DNA from: Termitomyces sp. T153
Taxonomy: Eukaryota; Basidiomycota; Agaricomycetes; Agaricales; Lyophyllaceae
Reading direction: 5' to 3'
Length of the DNA: 64,000 nucleotides
NCBI GenBank assembly: GCA_018296165.2
Contig: JACKQL020000004.1
Coordinates: 744,001 to 808,000, forward strand
The translations under genes and the position numbers were made by a program. This document shows positions 24,365-34,936 of this stretch, piece after piece. The notes beneath the pieces were generated by a model, which was given only the letters and a program-made list of their open reading frames with translations, was not told the origin of the DNA and did no database searches. Position 1 is the first letter of the stretch; every line of letters begins with the position of its first letter.

Positions 24365-27274
24365 TTGACAGGTTCATCAATTATCCAGGCTGTCAATCAT
24401 GCTTCCCATCCAGCAAATTCAAGCATGGCAAGAGCATGGTATCCTCCTCCACCACCCTCTAATCTTGGAACAGCAAATGACCGCAGGGTGGAACATGGAT
24501 GCCAGACCTTCTTGACTCAGAGTGCATTCAGTGCTCATAGCAGAGGCTCATTATGTGGCCACCAACCTTGATCTCAATCAAATACCAGGCCTGTACAGTT
24601 TTTTTGTGATGCACCAGTTACTACTGGTCTTTCTAATAGATCATCTGATAATGTTATTGTAACAAGAGTTTATTGTTCTTCCATCTGGTGTATGTTTTCA
24701 GTTACAATTTGATATCATGATCTGGAATTTAATTTGCAGCTGCTGAACACTACTCAACCTGATCACCTTGACTGCGATCTTTTTTGCACTTGGAAAAAAT
24801 AAGAGCCACACCTCCATAAAAATTGTCTCATACCATTCCTTAATCATCTGGCCACCAACAATCTATCTGTTGATATCACTGTATCTGCCACCCTTTGTGA
24901 TGAAGTCTGGAAAAAGTTTAATTTGGCACTGGTGGGGCATTTTCAGCAACATAATCTCAAGATGAACCACCATCTCTACCTGCTAAAGGAAGACATTGAA
25001 GACTTTGGCAAGTTCCAATTTTAGATCCTTAAGCCAGGGATTCTACCACAAGCAGAGCATGGACAGCTTCTTAAGGATACTGGAGTTGTAGGATATGAGT
25101 TTACTATTAGTAAACTCAATCAGCTGGCATTGCAAACCAAGAATCTGATGAAAGATATACTGACATTATGGATAAGTGAGTGATAAATTATTGTCATCAT
25201 TGAATATATACTCATCAGTAAATCTATAGCTGGTAAAGGGCATATTGATGGTCCTGTTTATCCTGGAGAGACCAATGTATATGTTTGTTTTGTTGATTGA
25301 GTACTTCATGGATATTGGTACTGTGACACAACTGCCAAAGATAATGACAGTGAAAAGGAAGAGCTTCCTGCATGTATACAAAGTTGCTGTCCAGTAAATG
25401 GTGACCTTGATGAGGGCACTGATCTCAGAGATCTCAGTGATGAGGTTTGTTGTGATTTGGTCAAAAACTTGAATATTGATGAGTACTTTAATAGCTATAT
25501 CACCATCACCTATCACTCCTCTATCTAATTTGTCTGAGATCAATCCTGCACTCATCAATGAACCACCCATTCCAACAAGGAGCTTTTCTTTGTTTTTTCC
25601 ACAGTCATCACCAACTCTAGTGTCCAATACTTCAGAATTGTCACTGCTTTTTTCTACTATGCCTGAATTGGCTGGCTCAACTGCAACCATTCATAGCCCA
25701 GCCATCACCAGCATTAGCAGTACTCATACTCCATTAATCTCACAATCAGAATGGTCATGCTCACTTGAAGATGGTCAAACACAAGATTGAGGATTGACAA
25801 TGAAAGTGCCAACTGAAAAGATAGGAGCACAAGTACTTCTGACTAAGTTGGTGAAACACTATAGTGGAACTCTGATTATGGATGAGCCTATGCCAGATGT
25901 ATTTTTCCAGTGGACATTCAATCATCTCCTTAGTGAGAGTCACTTAATCCAAATGTAGGTCTGGATCTTACTTGAAGTAATGATTGCTAATTTCCAGCTA
26001 GTGGTCAAGGAATAGGTGAAGGTGTTGATTGTGCAGTCTTGACAAAAGCTATTGAAACAATCAATGATTGTGGAGGTGACTGGTGTGAGGTGGGAACAGT
26101 TCATCACAAGATGTGGGCTATCACAACAAACTGCCTAAGCTCCTCATGCACTCCTATTCTCAAAGCTTATGCAACATTGTGTGCTATGTATATAGCATGG
26201 TGCAAAGCTCTACCCCCAATTGTTTCTCCATGGTTATTACTTTTGGGTGTTGTCAATTTGGAGAACTCTCTGTATCTGCCCAATGTGTTCACTTCAACAG
26301 TCTTACATGTTCATGATGCAAGATTAGCAGAAAAATTGTTTGAATGGCCAACTCAGTTTCCTGTAATGCCAGACCTTGCAAATATGTTGATCTGTTCTCA
26401 AATGATTACAACATACCTTCAAGGTGTCAATGTGAGTTTTTTTCTTATCATGTTTCACTTATCTTAATATCTTTCATAGATTGTCAAGATTTGCCAAGTG
26501 TTTGAAAACAATGATTTGGAAGAACTTCATGATCTTACCAATAGATTATATTCCAAAGCACTTTTCTCTGTCAGCATTGATTTGACACAATGCCCTTCTC
26601 TCCATGCCTTTTGACAAGCCTTTGACTTACCTGTTAGTTTCATGCAAACCCCTGCACAAGTAAGCCATTGTCATATTTTTTTGTTATCATTTGAAACTGA
26701 GGTACCTTCAATATAGATCTTCAGAAATCTTCAACAAGTCCAGATCTTATTCTGTGAACTTAGCCATTCAGCACTCATTTTGCCAAACCAAATTATTGAA
26801 GCTATCAAAATCATTGATCCTGCAAGTGAAGGAGATGCTGAACCATCTGGTGTGCAATTTGCACAAGGCATCACTTCCGAGCTTCAAAATTTATTTCATC
26901 TTTATTTTTCATGCTATCTGTGTGGCAAGGGTTACTCACCTTGTCCTGACCACATCTCTGCTGCAGATGATATTTTTTCTGATGATATGAGAAGCTCACC
27001 CAATGCATCAGATCCTTTATTTTGTGCATGTACTGTCTTGAGACTTGCCACTGGTGCCTTTGTCATTCCAGCATCACCAACCAGAAATTGGGAATTAACT
27101 GTGAGTCGGCAGCTTTTCTTTTATAAGATTCATTCTTACACAAGCTAGATATGCTTCATCTGGCCATTACCTTCTAGAAATTTTATTTCTTCAGTGATGA
27201 GTGTTTGAGTGTAGTATCAGGAGCACAGATCAAAGACACTATAGATGCAAGCCCAGACTTCTTTACACAAGCTT
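24365..27274 (+). pseudogene. Unassigned Agaricomycete-type gene relic
   Basis: A series of plus-strand coding-like pieces separated by stops and short intron-like gaps. A Pro-rich piece lies at 24365-24571, then DITVSATLCDEVWKKFNLAL (about 24870), a Ser/Thr-rich stretch (25476-25790), and GGDWCEVGTVHHKMW with PPIVSPWLLLLGVVNLENSL (26039-26467). A conserved-looking end at 26780-27148 contains LFHLYFSCYLCGKGYSPCP and LRLATGAFVIPASPTRNWEL. The pattern recalls large lineage-specific proteins of mushrooms, possibly HECT-related, but I cannot name the family. The frame runs into the SINE-like insertion at 27289, and the next coding-like sequence resumes at 28170. Confidence 0.4.
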
Positions 27275-27288
27275 TCCAATAAGCAGAT
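27275..27288. repeat. Target site duplication, left copy (14 bp)
   Basis: TCCAATAAGCAGAT here is repeated exactly at 28156-28169, on the other side of the SINE-like element. Confidence 0.9.
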
Positions 27289-28073
27289 GATGATGATGAT
27301 GATGATGATCCATTTTATTTATCTTCGAGGCCTATTTTACACATGACCTTCGTGTTCTAAGCCCCGCAGTACGTAATGGGGGTGGTACCGTTTTCCCACA
27401 CTAAGTCCCACTACCATCTGCCGTTAACGTGCCCTCCCAATTTCTAAACCAAGCTGTACTCGGCAATGCTTACTGTGTGCGTGCTGGTATTGTCCCACGA
27501 TGAGGCGCTCGGCCAGCTCATAGCCTCCCACTCCCACGCACCAGTAAGGGTCTCACGACTAACCCTTCCCCACGCCCAGACGCTACTTTCGGAAGATTGA
27601 ACCCGAGATTCGGAACCCGCGACGGAATGAGCCAGTGGGCCGCCTATTGGCCCCAGAGGACTGTAGTGACAGACATGCCGCACCTTTCGGCTGGACACCC
27701 GATCAAACCAGCAGCCGTGGTTGGTATTTACCGGACCACACCAAACCCATCCAATGGACCACACATTATGTCGGCAGCCTGCTCGAACTATTGACTCCTA
27801 TCCTCACGCCTACCCGTGCCACGACCAGCTTGGTCAGCAAAGGCCTGGACCTTCTCCCAAATCCGTCGCACCGGGGAAACTTCTCTTTTTCTGATCTGTC
27901 ACGAGCGTGGTGGTCACATTGCCTCATTGAACCACGTGCTTGATTGCTCGGTCCTGGTCGGCCTGCACTACAAAGCCTGGCTAGTCGAGCACGTGCGGGC
28001 GGAGGCTTCCCGGCAGCGTTGAAATAACCCACGTGGTGTCTAAGGTGTTTTTCCACACAGGCGCACTCAGCCA

Positions 28074-28084
28074 GAGTCGAAACC
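28074..28084 (-). promoter_or_regulatory. Pol III B box of the SINE-like element
   Basis: The minus strand reads GTTTCGACTCT (a base-shifted window of the same site), matching the tRNA B box GGTTCGANTCC at 9 of 11 positions. It lies about 50-60 bases downstream of the A box. Confidence 0.6.
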
Positions 28085-28133
28085 CCGACCTTGCACTCGC
28101 AGATCATGTGACCCGCTTTGGGACACGATGGTG

Positions 28134-28145
28134 CCAGCTGAGCCA
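28134..28145 (-). promoter_or_regulatory. Pol III A box of the SINE-like element
   Basis: The minus strand reads TGGCTCAGCTGG, a full match to the tRNA A box TRGCNNAGYNGG, beginning about 10 bases inside the element. Confidence 0.75.
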
Positions 28146-28155
28146 CCGTGCCCCC

Positions 28156-28169
28156 TCCAATAAGCAGAT
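28156..28169. repeat. Target site duplication, right copy (14 bp)
   Basis: Exact repeat of 27275-27288, directly adjoining the tRNA-like end of the SINE-like element. Confidence 0.9.
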
Positions 28170-29022
28170 TTCTATATTGCAGATAATATTGCTCTCATTT
28201 TGTGCAAAGCCTCTATAGCATGGACAGAACTGTTGGAAGACTGCTTCTGATATTAAAATTGGAATAGAGTTACTTAATAACCACTTACCTGAGATCCAGG
28301 AATATCCAAACAAAAAAAACTCTTTAAAATCTTGTGTCATTTGCATACAGAGTTGAAATTGTTGCTCAGGATAGTTGACATAGAATGTATTCCAGGCAGC
28401 ATGTGTTTTAGATAAGAATGGAGGAGGACTCATTGCAGATAATAAAGCATGTTCAACTTCAGAATGAGATGAATCTTCATCATCCTCTTCATCATCAGAG
28501 TCAATATCAGAAATCATCATATTGTTTTTGGGTGGTGGCTAAACACTGAATTTAGTGATCAAATATCAAATAGTAGTGCCTAGACTTGCCAAATTAAAAT
28601 GAAGTTCTTGCTCAGTACAGAGAATATCAAGAGCAGCATCAGGCTGATTGCAACTCTGATACCAGAGGACATTGATAAAGAGGAATGCTGCCTCTAGCTC
28701 TGATAAGTTGAGTCCACAACTGAGTCTAGCCCATTGAGGCAGAGTCTGTCTCTGGAAAACTGAGTGAGGGCTGGAAATTTGCAAGAGCAAAAAAGTCACA
28801 CACCTATTCAGCAATTCTAAGAAGCCTATCCTGAAGAATCTGCACAAGTTTGGGAAAGTCATCAGAAAGGAGCCTTGGAGAGTTCATTTCTCTGGCATGC
28901 CACTCTAGGAAGGTGGCATTCAAGACTGGATCTTGAAGATACCTAGAATTGTGTTCCAATAGCTTGGAAGGTGCAATAAACATGATAACTCTTAGATTAA
29001 TATAGATCAGACTCCAGATCAA
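28170..29022 (-). pseudogene. Unassigned relic with acidic region
   Basis: Minus-strand coding-like pieces: 29022-28804 (SKLLEHNSRYLQDPVLNATF), about 28780-28566 (QTLPQWARLSCGLNLSELEA) and 28520-28170. The last begins with an Asp/Glu/Ser-rich run (SDIDSDDEEDDEDSSHSEVE) followed by FLSKTHAAWNTFYVNYPE. They may be exons of one damaged gene running right to left. The family is not recognised. It overlaps the plus-strand relic's expected continuation, so one of the two orientations may be wrong here. Confidence 0.35.
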
Positions 29023-30389
29023 ACACTATAATCACAAGAGATCTCACAGAATGTATGGATGAAGCAGGATCTACCACAGATGAAGCAGATGGATGAGAGA
29101 TGGTGGTCAAAGGGAACAAACAGAAGAGATGTTGATGTGATGGATAGTAACTAACATGTGATACATTAGTAAGCCAGATCAAAACATGTTTGTTGCTTTT
29201 ATCTTTGCCCTCTATAATGTTTTTCTTTGTGGGCTGTGTCAAGATGACAAATATCTGATGACATAATCTCACAGGAAATACAATTGATATATTAAAAACA
29301 AAATTTTGTGTCTTGAGGCTGAAGCAAACATGTGGAAAACCAAAATCAGAATGTTGAAAATGAAAACATTGGAGTTTGAAGATGGGATTTGAAATGAAGT
29401 TGGGAAATAACAGAGGACCACAACCAGAATGAAAATGGGCATGTCAAACAAAAATGTCGGAGTTTGAAATGAGAAATCAAAGTCAAAGATCTAGATTCAA
29501 AGCTGCAAAAAAAAGGTTTTGTCCAGGTTTGCCCACTAAATACTCTTCATCATTCTCACTGTCATCAGCTCCTAGACCATCCCTCATTTTCATCCTTTGA
29601 GTCTGGAAAATTTTCCTCATAAAACATATCTTCTTGACTCACTGGTGCTGCTTTGGCCCAAATCATCATTGACTGGTGATGCAAAATGCAGAGGTTTGTT
29701 CTTATTTGCCTTAGAGGCTTAACCAAACAACAGCAAATCAACAGGTTCAAGGACTAAAAGTACACCTTAGAATCACACTAGTTTTATAATGCAATAGTAA
29801 ATTGACTGAAATTGATTTTAATATAAGTTCAAACAGTAGTTCAAACAAATACAACAGGTTCAGTTATCAAATAAAACCTAGAATTGAAGCCTTGTTCACA
29901 TTATGAGCCTAGGTAATCTGCTTCCTGGGGATCCTGAGCCACATGCCAAACATTGCTTTTTAGTCTTGAATTCCCTCCTCCCATTCATACTGTTGCCTTT
30001 GTGCACAGACCACAATGTCCTGTGCATGCTCCTGTCATCATTCCAGCCATTTGTTGCCCAATGCCAACAATTTTTGTGGATCTGCATGCTGGCAAAGGTT
30101 TGGCCCTTGTTCCCATCATCTATTCATGGTTCCTTCCCTCCCAAAATCCTTCCCCTAACCTTCTTGTCATCCTAGGTCCAGTTGGTGGTCAATTCCCATA
30201 TGTTAATCAAGGGAGGGAGGTGGTTGTGCTGTGGAGGTTGTGGGAGCACCCTCTTGGCATTGGTTAAGGAGTCACTGATCCAAGCTGTCACTCCCATTTG
30301 TTAGGCAAGCCTTGGCTGTCAGTACTGATTGATTTTGATCACTGATGTGTCCAGGCATTATTCCTTGCCCACTGCTTTGACTTTTCTGG
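29023..30389. other. Repeat-like sequence without recognisable gene
   Basis: AT-rich, CpG-poor sequence with short frames on both strands (for example 29903-30267 plus), none recognisable. It is probably decayed transposon DNA. Confidence 0.4.
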
Positions 30390-30689
30390 TGCACTCTTCT
30401 GTGTTTTTCAGAGTTCTTAGGTGTTCTTAGGTGGGTCCCCTTTTGCCTACAGTTTTCAGCTTTAGCACTTACAGTTTTGTAACATTTTGGTTACAAGTTG
30501 TGCAGCTTACAGTTCACACTCTGTAAAGCAAAACCAGTCAACTCTATCTATGAAGTATGAAGTAAGGTGCTGCCTTACATAATTACAATAATAGTATTTA
30601 ATAAGTAGCATCATGTGATGCTACCACATAATAATAATAATAGATTAATTATTATACAGTAAAAGAGAGGTAACAGGCACTCTGTTACA
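30390..30689 (-). repeat. Candidate 3' LTR preceded by polypurine tract
   Basis: On the minus strand a purine run (TCAAAAGGGGGGTA, about 30687-30702) is followed by TGTAACAGAGTGCC, the usual PPT-then-TG start of a 3' LTR. The LTR would extend left. It contains a perfect 9+2+9 palindrome at 30605-30624. The left end is not defined and no partner LTR is seen. Confidence 0.45.
30605..30624. other. Perfect 9+2+9 palindrome
   Basis: GTAGCATCA, a TG spacer and TGATGCTAC form a perfect inverted repeat inside the candidate LTR. Confidence 0.85.
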
Positions 30690-30700
30690 TACCCCCCTTT

Positions 30701-30720
30701 TGAGTCTGTCAACAGACTCA
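30701..30720. other. Perfect 9+2+9 palindrome next to a polypurine tract
   Basis: TGAGTCTGT, a CA spacer and ACAGACTCA form a perfect inverted repeat adjoining the polypurine tract of the candidate LTR element. Confidence 0.85.
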
Positions 30721-30943
30721 TGACTGATCAACAGAAAGGATTAGGGGGTGGGATATGGCATCCCATCCAAGAGTCTTCACCAGGACCCTAGCATGGGTTG
30801 CTACATCAAAACTGGAGTAGGATCAAACAGTCCTACATGATAAGATGAACATAGTAATATCCCAGCACACTACCCAACTGTGCTGGGTGATAAGATTGGG
30901 CACTCAGCCAGCCCATGTAAACCATTGTTCATTGGTAAACCAC

Positions 30944-31339
30944 TTATTCATCCATCTGTGAGGATGCAGCTTCTTTGTTGCTTACAATGTCTGCCCAGTG
31001 CTCCAATACAGCATTAGCCATATCACTGGAACCACTTGGTCCAACTTCAGGGACAACAGAGGTAGCAATGTTAGTTGCTACAGTTGCCTCTGAAGGGCCA
31101 GGGACAACTGGTGGAATTGTCTCTGGGCTGGTATTGGTGGGTACCAAAGGGTCATTGGCACAGTCCAATTCCATGGACTCCTCAGTAGGTGCATCCTGAG
31201 AGGACACAACAGAGCTTGCAGCTGGGTTGGCAGTAGCTGATAGCACTGACAAAGATGGCCCCACCTCAGTTGGAGCTACATTTGGTGGAGGGACCATGGA
31301 AAATGACTCCTCCACTTCTGTAAGGGAGGTGTCCACCAC
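30944..31339 (-). pseudogene. Retrotransposon gag-like N-terminal frame
   Basis: A 131-codon frame starting MVDTSLTEVEESFSMVPPPN. It is rich in Pro, Ser, Thr and Ala and resembles the low-complexity N-terminus of fungal Ty3/gypsy Gag. It starts directly beside repeat copy A, which is where gag would sit after a 5' LTR in a minus-oriented element. No capsid or zinc-knuckle domain remains. The assignment is by position and composition. Confidence 0.4.
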
Positions 31340-31884
31340 CTATCAGGAGATGTCCCAGTCCCCCTCTGTGCTGTTATCCCTCCTTATGGTTTTCCTTTAT
31401 TCCCCTTTGCTTTCCCTACCTGCTGGTCCCAGTTCTAGCCTTCAGGCTGCAGCAGTTCTCTGTCCATAATCTGACAAGTGTTGCCCCTTCTACAGGGCCT
31501 CTTATGAGACTCCTGGATTTTTTCCTGTATTCTGGGCCTACCACTCATTGTAGGCCTCCCATATTTAGACCACAAGTACTTTCAACCAAGGGCTACCTTT
31601 TGGGTATATTGGTATGTGGTCATGTGTGGGGAGTCTGGAGATTGAGACCATTTACAATGGATTTCCACTTTTTAATCAGACTCTGGATTTAGTTGTTGTT
31701 GGGTGTTGTTTCCAGAAGCTCTAGGGTAAATTTTCTGAACACTGGCATTGGGGATCCTTAGACTTGTTCTCTTTGGATCTCCCTCTGCCATGTGAGTAGC
31801 TAGAACTCTAGAACTTCTTGTAGATACTGAATAGACTTTGGATCTCTCTCTGCCAGTTGTGTGATTGAGCCACAGCCTCCAGAG
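31340..31884 (-). repeat. Gypsy-type LTR, copy A
   Basis: About 545 bp shared, diverged, with 38989-39530 in the same orientation. Landmarks are (T)ATCAGGAGATGTCCCA at the left, a TCCCTCCTTATGGTTTTCCT block and ATTGAGCCACAGCCTCCAGA at the right. The copies start (in plus) with TGTCAGG or a variant and end near CTCCA, compatible with LTR ends TG...CA. A gag-like frame lies directly to its left, fitting a 5' LTR. Confidence 0.6.
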
Positions 31885-31924
31885 GTTGCTCTTACACCAC
31901 CACTGCAGGGTGCTTCAGTAGGTG

Positions 31925-34535
31925 AATGAAGATGGCTGACTCCCCATAGCACAGCCATTCTGCCACATGCAGTGGGATTGGCTTGTAGAGGCTAACCTAC
32001 TGCAAAGCTTCTAGATCTATGCTCTCAATGTGTATTGCTACATATATAATCACTGCCCACCTCAGCACTCCCTTACAATATGATGGCATATGAAGCCTAC
32101 AAGCACCAAAAACCACAAATCAGCCATCTGCATGTTTTTGGATGCACAGCTTATGTACTCATGCCAAAGAAGAAGAGGAAAGGGGTACAAAGCCACACAT
32201 TCTCTGGCATATTTGTTGGGTATCCTGAGGCACATGTTGGGTGGACAATCTACATCCCTAGTACTCAGAAGACTCTAGTGTCTTGTGATGTTATTTTTGA
32301 CAAAACCTCTTTTCCTGGCCTTTTTGAGAAGGGAGCACCTTGTCTGCCTCCTCTAAGTGTATTTGATGGACCACCATCATATGAACCATACAACTCTGAT
32401 GATGAGCTATAGCTCATCAATGATGCTGCACCAGCAGACAGCCTCAACACTCCCCTTGCAAGGGGAGCTGTCAATGATGTGGAAATGGTGGGAGATGTAG
32501 CCCAATTGGCCCCAGAACTCATCAACCTTGATTGATCCCCATCAATTTCTGGCCCTGCTTCTATCACTTGCATAGCCTCTGCTTGGCCCCACAACCTGTA
32601 TATTTGCCTCTGGACTTGTGCCTGATGCACCTCTAAGCCCAACCCTTGTTTGTACCTTGCCTTAGACTTTCCCAGGCCACCTTGGACTTGTTCAGACCAC
32701 TACCCTTGGCTAAGCCTCACAAGTATCTGAAGTCCAGACCTCCCTAAAATGCTAGGTTATAAGTGCAGGATGTTGTGTCTACCTGGTAAGGACTTGCCCA
32801 GTTAAGCTGAGCCCCCATGGTCAGCAGAACCTGATAGCATGAGGTTGGTTTTAGGGGTTTTGGGGCACTGTGCATGCATACAGCCTATGCATATAAAGCT
32901 GGAGCACAAAATACCAACCCCCAATCATATCATGAAGCAATGGTGAGTGAGAATGCATCAGAGTGGTTCAAGGCTATGTGCAAGGAAATGAACTCACTCA
33001 AGAATAATGGCACTTGGCATGGTGTCTACCTCCTCCCAGGACAGAAGGCAATTGGATTGTGCTGGGTGTTCAAGGTTAAACACCTGCCTGGTGAAGGGAT
33101 TGACCACCTTCAAGCTGGCAGTGGTGCAAGGGCTTTAGCCAGCATCCTGGTGTCAATTTTGATGAGACCTTTGCTCCTACTGCCCACTGGGCTGCTTTGA
33201 GGATGGTCCTAGCAATAGCAGCAATGAAAAACCTACACCTTGAGTCTGTTGACATATCCTCTGCTTTTCTTCATGGTGTCATGGATGCTGAACTTTATAT
33301 GAAGTTTCTGGAGGGCTTTCCTGAAGAAGTCCCACCCAATATTGAGTGCAAGCCTGGAGATGGGGATGCGGTTGGGAAGCTTGAAAAGGGGGCTATACGG
33401 GCTGAAGCAGGGAGCTCACCTGTGGAACAAGCAAATGTACAAGGTCCTGATAAAGCTCAGGTTCACCCGAATTGTGTCTGAACCATGTGTCTACATTTAT
33501 GCAAGGGATGGCGTTCGCATCATTATCCCGGTGCATCTCGATGACATGACACTTGCATCAAAGTCCCACACCACCATACTGAATGTGATCAACGAGCTTA
33601 GAAAGTACTTCCAGCTTGGGCATCTGGGACCAACCACGGGTCTCCTGGGAGTTGTTGTTACGCCAGACCGGCAAATCAAAAGCTCTGGATAGATCAAAAG
33701 GCTTATGCCATCAAAGTCCTATCTTGTTTCAACATGCCCGACTCTAAGGCTGTCTCGACTCTCCTGGATCCCCACGTGCGTCTCTCTCAAGAGGATTCCC
33801 CAAAGACACCTGAAGAAGCTGACGAAATGCGTAATCACTCTTACATTCAGGCGACGGGTGCCCTTCTATATCTTGCTTTGTGGCACACGGCCTGATATTG
33901 CACACGCAGTCAGTGCATTGTGCTGGTTCAACTCCTGCCCTGGCCTTAAGCATTGGAAGGCGGTAAAGCACTTACTACGCCACGTTTGAGGCACCCTGGA
34001 TTACAGAATTGAATTCTCCGCTGCCGCCGCTTCTTCCCAACCATCCCCTGTTGTTGCCTTCACGGACGCAGACCACTATGGCAACCCCGATAACGGTCGC
34101 TCCACAACAGGCTCCGTCTTGATGGTCGCCGGGGGACCTGTGAGCTGGATGGTTGAGACTCCAGTCCATCATTGCCTTGTTGACAACCAAGGCAGAGTTC
34201 GTCGCAGCCAGTGAAACTGGTCGAGAGCTTTGCTGGTTGCGGAATTTCCTTGCTGACGTCGGTGCGCCACAATCGTTGCCCCTCGTCCTCAACATCGACA
34301 ATAGCCGGCAATCTAGGTATCGAAGCATCCAGAGCACATGGGTCGCTTAAAACATCTCGACAGGCACTGGGTCTGGCTCCGGGAAGCTGTCTATGACGGC
34401 AAGATCAAACCAGTTTACATTCCCTCTGAAGATATGGTAGCCGACTTTTTGACGAAATCGCTGCCTTGTGAAACGGTCGATAAGCTGCGCAGGAAGATGG
34501 GGATCGTTGGGGAGTTTTCCAGGGAAATTGGGTGA
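31925..34535 (+). pseudogene. Ty1/copia pol relic (integrase end, RT, RNase H)
   Basis: The C-terminal half of a copia polyprotein. The integrase tail has HLHVFGCTAYVLMPKKKRK and a phosphate-like SGIFVGYPE motif (32080-32300). The RT follows, with GTWHGVYLLPGQKAIG and WVFKVK (32990-33080), VDISSAFLHGVMDAELYM (33250) and GLYGLKQGAHLWNKQMYK (33400). The catalytic region reads HLDDMTLAS, where copia has VDD. RNase H is split over frames, with YGNPDNGRSTTGSVL, LLTTKAEFVAASETGRELCW and KIKPVYIPSEDMVADFLTKS, ending about 34535. Many stops and shifts make it inactive. From about 33455 onward CpG is common; before that it is nearly absent. The 32640-32830 linker matches 41465-41930 in inverse orientation. 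Confidence 0.85.
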
Positions 34536-34561
34536 CGTCGTGGGCACTTTGTCAGTTGGGA

Positions 34562-34725
34562 GTGTTGAAGATACAGTATGACGTCGTGCCACAACTCTCA
34601 TCGGACAATCCGTCCGATCCCCAGATGGTTAGAGTATTTTCATCCCCTGGTGGTCTTCGTTTTCCTTAGTCTAATACACTATTGACAATGTTCGGACCCC
34701 AGTCCCATCGTACACCATCAGACTC
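34562..34725 (+). repeat. Probable 3' LTR of the copia relic
   Basis: The pol frame is followed by a G-rich tract (GTTGGGAG) and TGTTGAAGATACAG, the expected PPT-to-LTR junction. Length and right end are estimated; no partner LTR is found in the window. Confidence 0.4.
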
Positions 34726-34936
34726 ATTCCAATCCTTACGGTTTGACTCTGTGCTATCCGCTTAGCCTGCTGCAACAGTTACCTGTCGGAGGCATATATT
34801 TCGAATACGTTCACTCGAATTCAGTAGAATTGTGATACTTGTACATACATGCTCAATCCTCAAGTCCATTGACCGGGATACCCAGATCGCAACGAGCCAG
34901 TGGCTGCCCTTGTGCTCTTTGTTGCAGCATTTTCAT

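Larger units (their letters stand above)
27289..28155 (-). mobile_element. tRNA-headed SINE-like retroposon, 867 bp
   Basis: The element is flanked by a perfect 14-bp duplication (27275-27288 and 28156-28169). Read on the minus strand it starts GGGGGCACGGTGGCTCAGCT, carries a perfect tRNA-type A box and a good B box in its first 85 bases, and ends after AATAAAATGG in a (ATC)n simple-repeat tail (27289-27310 as GAT repeats). That is the architecture of a SINE inserted by target-primed reverse transcription. It is GC- and CpG-rich while the DNA on both sides is CpG-poor. At 867 bp it is long for a SINE, and the 750-bp body has no long open frame on either strand that looks coding. It interrupts the unassigned relic. 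Confidence 0.72.

Noticed and set aside
28058..28155. A tRNA gene on the minus strand
   Set aside because: A and B boxes are present, but the sequence continues 750 bp further to an (ATC)n tail and is flanked by target duplications, so it is a retroposon head.
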